Shown in pieces: positions 56,405 through 64,000 of a stretch of DNA of 64,000 nt. The DNA lies in NCBI RefSeq assembly GCF_018991925.1, contig NW_024720711.1, positions 2,228,940 to 2,292,939 on the forward strand. Reading direction: 5' to 3'. A program made the position numbers and the translations under genes. The number at the start of each line of letters is the position of its first letter. Position 1 is the first letter of the stretch. The DNA is from Homarus americanus (Eukaryota > Arthropoda > Malacostraca > Decapoda > Nephropidae). The notes below the pieces were generated by a model, which made no database searches, was not told the origin of the DNA, and worked only from the letters and a program-made list of their open reading frames with translations.

Positions 56405-56985
56405 GACGATGCTGCCTCGACCCTCATCTGTACCACGTGTGTCCACCTTTCCACACCCTCATCTATACCACGTGTGTCCACCTTTCCACACCCTCATCTA
56501 TACCACATGTGTCCACCTTTCCACACCCTCATCTATACCACGTGTGTCCACCTTTCCACCCCGTGATCTATACCACATGTGTCCACCTTTCCACATCCTC
56601 ATCTATACCACGTGTGTCCACCTTTCCACACCCTCATCTGTACCACATGTGTCCACCTTTCCACACCCTCATCTATACCACATGTGTCCACCTTTCCACA
56701 CCCTCATCTATACCACGTGTGTCCACCTTTCCACCCCGTGATCTATACCACATGTGTCCACCTTTCCACACCCTCATCTATACCACGTGTGTCCACCTTT
56801 CCACACCCTCATCTGTACCACATGTGTCCACCTTTCCACACCCTCATCTATACCACATGTGTCCACCTTTCCACACCCTCATCTATACCACATGTGTCTA
56901 CCTTTCCACACCCTCATCTGTACCACATGTGTCTACCTTTCCACACCCTCATCTATACCACATGTGTCCACCTTTCCACACTCTT
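56405..56985. repeat. 35-bp minisatellite with a 5-unit higher-order repeat
   Basis: About 16 units of 'ccacctttccacaccctcat' plus 'ctataccacatgtgt'. A rare variant with 'accccgtgatc' occurs with its GTG at 56563 and again at 56738, exactly 175 bases (five units) apart. The order of CGT/CAT and CTA/CTG variants that follows is the same in both blocks. All three plus frames stay open for this reason. Confidence 0.96.
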
Positions 56986-57474
56986 TCCATCTTTTTTTTT
57001 CGAATTTAAATTGTCACTAAAAATGTCACCCTTGTATCAGTCGTGGAGTGATGATCAATCTTTGCACTGGTTTATTGGTGGAGAGCAGTTAAGGTGAGGA
57101 GAGTCCATACGATGACCCTGGGCAGCTACAGTACAGAGCGTCGGCATGGCAAGGTAGTCAAGCATGTGTGTGTGTTAAGTATATGTTAGTGTGTGTGTTG
57201 CTTGTATTCAGTAGATTAAGTTAACGTATTCAAAGGGTCAATAAATCGTACTCAAGGGGTTAAACTCCTTCTTATATCACCATTTATTAAGAAGGAACGA
57301 ATCAAACTCTACTCACCTTAGAGAATCCGTCTTTGTCTCGTATCTCTAAGTGAGACAGATCTGTTCTCTTATCTCCATTTAAGGCAAAACTTTGGCAAGA
57401 GAAATCTTTTGAGAATTAATCTTCGTTTTGTTGCTTAAAAGTGAGATGGATTCGTTCTTATCATACTTCGTGAA
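56986..57474. other. Spacer with a relic of the 'tactcaagggg' family
   Basis: 57214-57266 carries two units ending 'cgtactcaaggggttaaac', the same family as 4787-5177 and 7341-7730. The rest is unique. An 'atctttg' to 'agtgagacagat' motif is loosely repeated at 57330 and 57440. Confidence 0.65.
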
Positions 57475-57890
57475 TTGGGGAAAAGGGGAGGGAGGGGGCG
57501 ATGGGGGGGTGAAGGAGGAAGGGGAGTGATAGAGGAGGTGAGGTCGGGGAAGAAGGAAGGGGGCGACCGGAGATGAAGACGGGCGCGGGAGTGAAGGGGA
57601 AGAGGTGGGGGGGGGGGAGGGGCAATAGGAGAGTGAGGGAGGGGAAGCGGGAGGGGCGAAAGTGGAGTGAGGCACGGGAGGTCGAGGGGAAGAGAAAGTA
57701 GGAGGGGGAGAGGGAGTTAGAGATGGGAGGGGGCGTGGGTGGGGATAGAGGAGTTAGAGAGGGATTGTGAGGGGGGAGGAGAGGGGATGGTGCAAACATA
57801 GTGGATACGGGGTGTGGGAGGGTGAAAAGAGGGAATGGTGCTGTGGGAAGAGAGAGGTTTAGGGAGAGAGAGAGAGAGGGGAGAACTTTA
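57475..57890. repeat. G/A-rich tract
   Basis: Almost pure purine with GGGG runs, several of nine or more Gs (e.g. near 57608). Minus-strand proline/serine frames are artefacts. Confidence 0.9.
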
Positions 57891-58344
57891 TCTCATAAGT
57901 CATTGAGAACTCTCGTGTGTGTCGTACCTGGGGAGTGAGAGATGAGGTCTCTTATCTCTCAACTGTGGGGATGGAATTCATTATACTGTACGATCCTCTG
58001 AATTTATCTCTCTGTCCTAACTTGCGGGAGATGAGGAGAGGGGGAGGGGGAGTGGGGGGGATGGGGGGAAAGGGAGAGGAGGGAAGCGTGTGGTAGAGAT
58101 AAATAGAGAAATATTTATCGGTCGAGTATTTGAGATTCCATGTTTTTTGTCATCATGCAAGAAAGATTAGATTCGTTGAGGTTAGGTTAGGTTAGGTTAG
58201 ATTAGGTTATGACAGAAGGACTGGAACAGGAGGAGGAATTTAACAAACAAGCCTTTGAGACTCCATCTTTCTGTCGTATCTTAAGGGAAGGCGAAGAAAC
58301 GAGAAGGACGTCAGTGTACGAACCCTATTAACTAGTCATTATAA
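57891..58344. other. Spacer with purine patch and TTAGG run
   Basis: GGGGGAG-type DNA at 58030-58085 and four TTAGG-like units at 58182-58207. A 'gtcgtatctt' / 'gaggtctcttatctctcaa' theme echoes 57330-57450, suggesting an old ~250-base dispersed repeat. Confidence 0.5.
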
Positions 58345-58565
58345 ACCCATCACACCTACCAATCACCGACCCATCACACCTACCAATCACCGACCCATCA
58401 CACCTTACCAATCACCGACCCACCACACCTTTCCAATCGACCCATCACACCTACCAATCACCGACCCATCACACCTACCAATCACCGACCCACACCTACC
58501 AATCACCGACCTACACCTACCAATCACCGACCCACCACACCTTACCAATCACAACGCATCAATCA
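58345..58565. repeat. 24-bp minisatellite
   Basis: 'acacctaccaatcaccgacc' plus 'catc', about nine copies with 4-6-base deletions. Confidence 0.93.
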
Positions 58566-58599
58566 TTCCAACTTTGGACTTAACCTCACACCGGGGCAT

Positions 58600-60115
58600 C
58601 ACTGGGGCAGCTCAACATACGTACACACAGGAACGCAGCTCAACAAACGTACACACAGGACGGGCATCACTTCGGGGCAGCTCAACAAACGTACACACAG
58701 GACGGGGCATCACTTCGGGGCAGCTCAACATGCACACAGGACGGGGCATCACTCTTCGGGGCAGCTCAACACACGTACACACAGGACGGGGCATCACTCT
58801 TCGGGGCAGCTCAACACACGTACACACAGGGACGGGGCATCACTCTTCGGGGCAGCTCAACACACGTACACACAGGACGGGGCATCACTCTTCGGGGCAG
58901 CTCAACACACGTACACACGGGGACGGGGCAGCTCAACACACGTACACACAGTGACGGGGATCACTCTTCAGGGCAGCTCAACACACGTACACACAGGGAC
59001 GGGGCAGCTCAACACACGTACACACAGGACGGGGCATCACTCTGGGGCAGCCCAACACACGTACACACAGGGACGGGGCAGCTCAACACACGTACACACA
59101 GACGGGGCAGCTCAACACACGCACACACAGGACGGGGCATCACTCTTCGGGGCAGCTCAACACACGTACACACAGGACGGGAGCAGTCAACACACGTACA
59201 CACAGGACGGGCAGTCAACACACACACAGGGACGGGGCAGCTCAACACACGTACACACAGGGACGGGGCAGCTCAACACACGTACACACGGACGGGGCAG
59301 CTCAACACACGTACACACAGGGACGGGGCATCACTTTCGGGACAGCTCAACACACGTACACACAGGACGGGGCATCACCTTTCGGGCAGCTCAACACACG
59401 TACACACAGGACGGGGCATCACTCTTCAGCAGCTCAACACACGTACACACACAGGACGGAGCATCACTCTTCGGGGCAGCTCAACACACGTACACACACA
59501 GGACGGGGCAGCTCAACACACGTACACACAGGGACGGGGCAGCTCAACACACGTACACACAGGGACCGGGCAGCTCAACACACGTACACACAGGACGGGG
59601 CATCACTCTTCGGGGCAGCTCAACACACGTACACACACAGGGACGGGGCATCACTGGGGCAGCTCAACACACGTACACACAGGGACGGGGCATCACTCTT
59701 CGGGGCAGCTCAACACACGTACACACAGGACGGGGCAGCTCAACACACGTACACACAGGACGGGGCATCACTCAGGGCAGCTCAACACACGTACACACAG
59801 GACGCATCACTCTTCGGGGCAGCTCAACACACGTACACACAGGACGGGCATCACTCTCGGCAGCTCAACACACGTACACACAGGACGGGGCATCACTCTT
59901 CGGGGCAGCTCAACACACGTACACACGGGACGGGGCATCACTCTTCGGGGCAGCTCAACACACGTACACAGGGACGGGGCATCACTCTTCAGGCAGCTCA
60001 ACACACGTACACACAGGACGGGGCATCACTGGGCAGCTCAACACACGTACACACGGGGACGGGGCATCACTTCGGGCAGCTCAACACACACACACAGGAC
60101 GGGCAAGAAACACGT
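58600..60115. repeat. 45/30-bp minisatellite
   Basis: About 38 units. Long units (45 bp) have 'cagctcaacacacgtacaca', 'caggacgggg' and 'catcactcttcgggg'; short units (about 30 bp) lack the last 15 bases. Long and short units are interspersed, with most short ones between 58915 and 59310 and at 59505-59590. Since both lengths are multiples of 3, a plus frame stays open from 58951 to 60123 (390 residues, QLNTRTH or AAQHTYTQ periods), but +1 and -1 changes move the reading between registers. Not a gene. Confidence 0.95.
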
Positions 60116-60222
60116 CAACATGATAATGGCCCTAATAATTCACCCCCAAGGCCTCTCTTTTGTAACCTGGTCCATTGAGCCGAGTTTTCTGTCCTGTTTG
60201 TTCAAGTCATCCAAGCCTGTGA

Positions 60223-60223
<1 letters not shown>

Positions 60224-60266
<43 letters not shown>
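60224..60266. repeat. (TG)n microsatellite
   Basis: Pure TG joined directly to the retrotransposon tail that follows. Confidence 0.97.
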
Positions 60267-60270
<4 letters not shown>

Positions 60271-60435
60271 ATAATAATAATAATAATTAACGGTTTATTG
60301 AAAGTTCTGCAGCCCGAAGGCTGAAAATACATTGGGCATAAATGACTTATTACATACATTGGTGGTTTAACAAAAGCCTTCATTAGAGAAAGGTAAAGGA
60401 ACATACAGTGAACATACAGATTAATGTAGGTGTTG
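60267..60435 (-). mobile_element. Non-LTR retrotransposon 3' end, copy d
   Basis: On the minus strand the sequence passes 'ttcaataaaccgttaatt' into (ATT)n at 60267-60287. It shares 'acggtttattgaaag', 'gcagcc', 'gaaggctgaaaat' with copies b and c, but its farther part ('tacattggtggtttaacaa') differs. It runs into the next minisatellite. Confidence 0.82.
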
Positions 60436-61178
60436 AACAGCAAAACGTAGTGTAGTAACTCCCTCCCAGATGGTGTTAGGAGGACTACGTGGTGTAGTAG
60501 TTCCTCACAGATGGTGTTATGAGGCCTCACGTGGTGTAGTAATTCTCACAGATGGTGTTAAGAGGCCTCACGTGGTGTAGTAATTCTCACAGATGGTGTT
60601 ATGAGGCTCGTGGTGTAGTAATTCCCCACAGATGGTGTTATGAGGGGCCTCACGTGGTGTAGTAATTCCCTCACAGATGGTGTTATGAGGGCTCACGTGG
60701 TGTAGTAATTTCACAGATGGTGTTATGAGGCCTCACGTGTAGTAACTCCCTCCCAGATGGTGTTAGGAGGGACCTCACGTGGTGTAGTAGTTCCCTCACA
60801 GATGGTGTTATGAGGGGCCTCACGTGGTGTAGTAATTCCCTCACAGATGGTGTTATGAGGGCCTCACGTGGTGTAGTAATTCCCTCACAGATGGTGTTAT
60901 GAGGGGCCTCACGTGGTGTAGTAATTCCCTCACAGATGGTGTTATGAGGGGCCTCACGTGGTGTAGTAATTCCCTCACAGATGGTGTTATGAGGGGCCTC
61001 ACGTGGTGTAGTAATTCCCTCACAGATGGTGTTATGAGGGGCCTCACGTGGTGTAGTAATTCCCTCACAGATGGTGTTATGAGGGGCCTCACGTGGTGTA
61101 GTAACTCCTTCACATATGGTGTTATGAGGGGCCTCACGTGGTGTAGTAATTCCCTCACAGATGGTGTTATATGAGTGA
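60436..61178. repeat. 45-bp minisatellite, ~17 copies
   Basis: 'gtgttatgaggggcctcacg' plus 'tggtgtagtaattccctcac' plus 'agatg'. Units from 60780 to 61170 are nearly identical; those at 60436-60780 have deletions and substitutions. Minus-strand frames (PHNTICEGITTPREA period) are artefacts of a 45-base unit. Confidence 0.96.
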
Positions 61179-61534
61179 GGTGTGGTTCCAGGCCTTCCTA
61201 TCGTAGACGGATTAACACATCGCTGGTAGTTGGGTCTCACGGGCCGTTATCACTGGGTACCTGGGACCTCACTGTGTGAAAGGTCAACTTGGGTACCACT
61301 GTTACTGTTGAGTTGTTCTCACTGACTTAAGCACTGTTCACCACTGTTCACCTCTGTTTAACACTGGTTCCATTTCTTTCCTAAATGAAATAGTAACTTC
61401 TGGCGTGAACTTGTTGATATTCCGGTGGGGAGGAGGGTTCAGGGGAGGGAGTTGGTATGGGCCAACATAACAGTTGACCTGGCTGCTCCGAGAGGAGCGC
61501 CAGGTACGTCTTGACCCTTCGGTGGTCAAGGATG

Positions 61535-61535
<1 letters not shown>
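61179..61535. other. Unique spacer
   Basis: 'cactgttcacc' is repeated near 61331-61352. Nothing else recognised. Confidence 0.5.

Positions 61536-61614
<79 letters not shown>
61536..61614. repeat. (TG)n microsatellite
   Basis: About 79 bases of pure TG. Confidence 0.98.
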
Positions 61615-61618
<4 letters not shown>

Positions 61619-62527
61619 TTCTTTTTCAAATTTGCCGCAGATAGCAGTTAGTTTATTGTGCACCCCATACTCCTTCTGTTAGCTGTGGTACAAATATGAT
61701 TACACAGTTGAGGCCACAGAAGATGTTTATCAGACCTCTGTGATCAGGACATTGTAGCGTTGAGTGTTACCGAGTATTTCCAGTACAAAGTTTGTTTAGT
61801 TCGTTGCATAGAAGCTTGATTAGCTATTAAATAGGACATATGGACAAAGTTTTAGTATATTAACTATCTTGCCATCAGAGATAAAGAGCTGTACCATTAC
61901 ATACACAGTGTGCTTGGATGTGTCCGGCTTCAGAGACAAGCGGGTGACAATCTGAGTTTAGGGTATCAAGAGCAAGTAGTGAGGATAAGGAGTCAGTGAT
62001 GATGAGATTGTCAGTAGCAGTGATAGAGTGTGTGTTGTTGAGGTGTATACCCTCCCTCTGGTGACATTGTTGTTGTCAGCTGGGACCTACACAGTACTTC
62101 CCGCTGTTGGTTCTCGTGAAGGTCGTCGTTAAGTTTACGAGCGAGTACTTAAGTTTATGACATTTTAAATGGTATACATCGCCCCACTCTATGACCGAGA
62201 TATTATGAGTCCCCTAATACCTGCCTCATAAGGAATGCTGCCCCGCCCCCGCCCCGACCCGATCCCGCTCCCGTTCCCGTCTCCGCCACCGCCTCGGGGC
62301 GCCCATCGCCCTCGCCATATAGACAATAGTGGGATTATATTGTTACCTTTTCCGTTTTATTTGTGTGTGTGTGTGTGTGTTCCTTCAATGGGCCATTTTT
62401 CGTACAATATAATATAATCGAATCAATGTTTACCTATGTAAACCTGAACTGTCTAGTTACTGTATATACTGAATCAATGTGAACTTTTATGGCGATTTTA
62501 GTGAATTTCTGTCTCTCTCTCTATTTC
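61615..62527. other. Largely unique stretch with a CCCG-rich patch
   Basis: 62235-62310 is rich in 'ccccgcccc', 'gatcccg' and 'ttcccgtctccg' words, with several CpG dinucleotides. A short TG run lies at 62362-62379. No gene recognised. Confidence 0.5.
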
Positions 62528-62539
62528 TATGTATGTATG

Positions 62540-62573
<34 letters not shown>

Positions 62574-62591
62574 TGTATGTATGTATGTATG
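62528..62591. repeat. (TATG)n microsatellite
   Basis: About 15 units with one TATA interruption. Confidence 0.97.
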
Positions 62592-62854
62592 AGTGAAGAA
62601 CTACCCAAGACAAATTTAGAGTTTTACAGTAATATAACTCATAAGGTTATCTAATTACATAAGACCTGACAGTACAAGCATCACAAACAAACGCAAAAAA
62701 ACCAAAAATAAAATACACACACAAAACACAAATAAACATAAACCCAAACAAACGAGGTTAAGGCTGTAAACACAAAGACTTAATGGCGTGATTGTGTACC
62801 AGTAAAAGTCATTCTATTCTTACTAAGGTATTTAAAATGACCTAATGTTGAATA
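62592..62854. other. A-rich spacer
   Basis: CAAA/CACA-rich words at 62685-62755; otherwise unique. Confidence 0.5.
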
Positions 62855-63082
62855 GGGGTGCGGAGGCTGAGTAGGTAGAACACTCGCCTCCCATCCTAAG
62901 GGTCATTGGTTTGTGCCCGAGGCACTCCTAGTCCACCCAGCTGTGAATGGGTACCTGACTGTGGAGCTTAGTAAGTGAAGGAGGTCGAGTAAGAATGTCG
63001 GTTATGCTGTCTCCTTGTGTAGGGAAGACTTGGTATGCAGTGTGATGTATCCAAACCGCCCTGAACGGATCATCACTATTTT
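62855..63082 (+). mobile_element. tRNA-derived SINE, copy 2
   Basis: The head resembles a tRNA: A-box-like 'aggctgagtag' (62864-62874, one mismatch to the pol III consensus), 'aacactcgcctcccatccta', and a B-box-like 'ggtttgtgcc' (62908-62917). The core 'cccagctgtgaatgggtacc' (62936 on) is shared with 25798. The tail region contains 'ggaggtcgagtaag' and 'gtatccaaaccgccctgaac'. No poly-A tail or target duplication was found by eye. Confidence 0.82.
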
Positions 63083-63284
63083 GGGAATGAATAATTTTTT
63101 GCAATTTCGTTTTCTGGTTAATGATTGATTTTGTTTTCTTTGTTTTGATGTTTATTAGAAAATGTGAATGGGGAGAGAAAGTACATCGTCTGTGTACTGT
63201 ACTGTGTAAGATCTGTCAATGTACAGTACTTTATGTGTCTCTGTTGCTCTCGCTCTGTGGTCCACTAATTTGACACATCTGTTA
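63083..63284. other. Unique spacer
   Basis: Nothing recognised. Confidence 0.5.
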
Positions 63285-63535
63285 CATACATTCCTTCACC
63301 AACCGTCACATTCTTTCATCAACCGTTATATTTCTTCACCAACCGTCACATTCTTTCATCAACCGTTATATTTCTTCACCAACCGTCACATTCCTTCACC
63401 AACCGTCTCATTCCTTTACCAACCGTCACATTCCTTCACCAACCGTCACATTCCTTCACCAACTGTCACATTCCTTCACCAACCGTCACATTCCTTCACC
63501 AACCGTCACATTCCTTCACCAACCGTCACGTTCCA
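63285..63535. repeat. 20-bp minisatellite
   Basis: About 13 units of 'accaaccgtcacattccttc'; the left copies alternate with 'tcaaccgttatatttcttc'. The right half is almost perfectly uniform. Confidence 0.96.
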
Positions 63536-63739
63536 GAAGCTCCGTCACCCGTGTTCATGATGTGACGGTGGACGCTGGGAGAGTAGCCTTAAATGCGTCA
63601 GTAATTGTGTTATATCTGCACTTAACTCTGACTGGTCTGTGTTGCTGTACTAGGTGAGTGGCGGAAGACTGCCAGCCCTCTCATCCCTCTCATTTACCCT
63701 CTCAGTCATCCTCTTATCTCACTCACCCCTCTATCCTCC
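63536..63739. other. Spacer, pyrimidine-rich at its right end
   Basis: 'ccctctcat' words at 63676-63735 may be an early, decayed edge of the next array. Confidence 0.5.
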
Positions 63740-64000
63740 ACCCATTCTGACATAGCTCCTCCTACCCTGACATTGCTCCACCCACTCTGACAGTTCCACC
63801 CATCTGACATAGCTTCACCCACTCCATCATAGCTCCTCCTACTCTCACATAGCTCCTCCCACTCTAACATAGCTCCTCCCACTCTAACATAGCTCCACCC
63901 ACGCTGACATAGTTCCTCCTACTCCGACATAGCTCCACCCAATCCAACATAGCTACACTCACTCTCACATAGCTTCACTCACTCTCACTCTCACATAGCT
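63740..64000. repeat. ~21-bp minisatellite, cut by the right window edge
   Basis: 'acatagctcctcccactct' type units, about 13 copies, still continuing at 64000. Confidence 0.93.

Noticed and set aside
58951..60123. 390-residue plus-strand open frame, the longest in the window
   Set aside because: It lies wholly inside the 45/30-bp array, the residue pattern changes register along it (QLNTRTH, AAQHTYTQ, STHVHTG), and there is no start context or unique coding flank.
62235..62310. CpG-island promoter
   Set aside because: The C-rich patch is only ~75 bases and reads as a slipped CCCCG repeat; no transcription unit was found beside it.

Overview
The window reads as non-coding, repeat-saturated nuclear DNA from an arthropod, most likely a decapod crustacean. 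Four observations support this: many TTAGG/CCTAA-type tracts (the arthropod telomere unit), an extreme load of AC, AG, AAT, TATG and other microsatellites, two decayed families of non-LTR retrotransposon, and tRNA-derived SINE copies. The SINE core and retrotransposon types are ones I recall from crustacean genomes; I could not run a search. I found no operons, bacterial-type genes, rRNA or tRNA genes, and no host protein-coding exon I can defend.

Layout. 1-8 kb: a 36-bp minisatellite cut by the window edge, decayed satellites, a 22-bp 'tactcaagggg' array in two blocks, a 26-bp array, a 19-bp array and a degenerate CCTAA tract. 8-24 kb: long simple repeats (TA, CTA, TC, AC, TCA, ATT, GA), pyrimidine and G-rich tracts, a cluster of nuclear-receptor-like half-sites near 9.5 kb, a 72-bp minisatellite near 21.3 kb and about 1.2 kb of AC-rich DNA at 22.6-23.8 kb. 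24-28 kb: retrotransposon 3' ends, the larger of which keeps a frameshifted reverse transcriptase at 26.8-27.9 kb (minus strand). 29-32.2 kb: a 15-bp and a 12-bp minisatellite. 33.6-35.8 kb: a second, heavily broken non-LTR element (plus strand) ending in a C2H2 finger. 36.9 kb: a perfect 17-bp-arm palindrome. 38.9 and 62.9 kb: SINE copies. 41.8-42.6 kb: a 29-bp array, CCTAA DNA and microsatellites, with DNA-transposon-like termini nearby. 42.9-44.4 kb: the least repetitive island. 45-46.8 kb: a reverse transcriptase relic running into a 1.6-kb, 45-bp minisatellite. 47-64 kb: a dense series of minisatellites (30, 22, 47, 40, 27, 24, 35, 24, 45, 45, 20 and 21 bp) with microsatellites between them.

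Almost every long open frame here is a tandem array without stop codons or the translation of a simple repeat. The features do not form a pathway. What links them is repeat biology: related minisatellites at distant sites, retrotransposon 3' ends always joined to TG-rich tracts, and higher-order repeats inside arrays. I see no convincing new gene system; the findings concern repeat architecture and relics.
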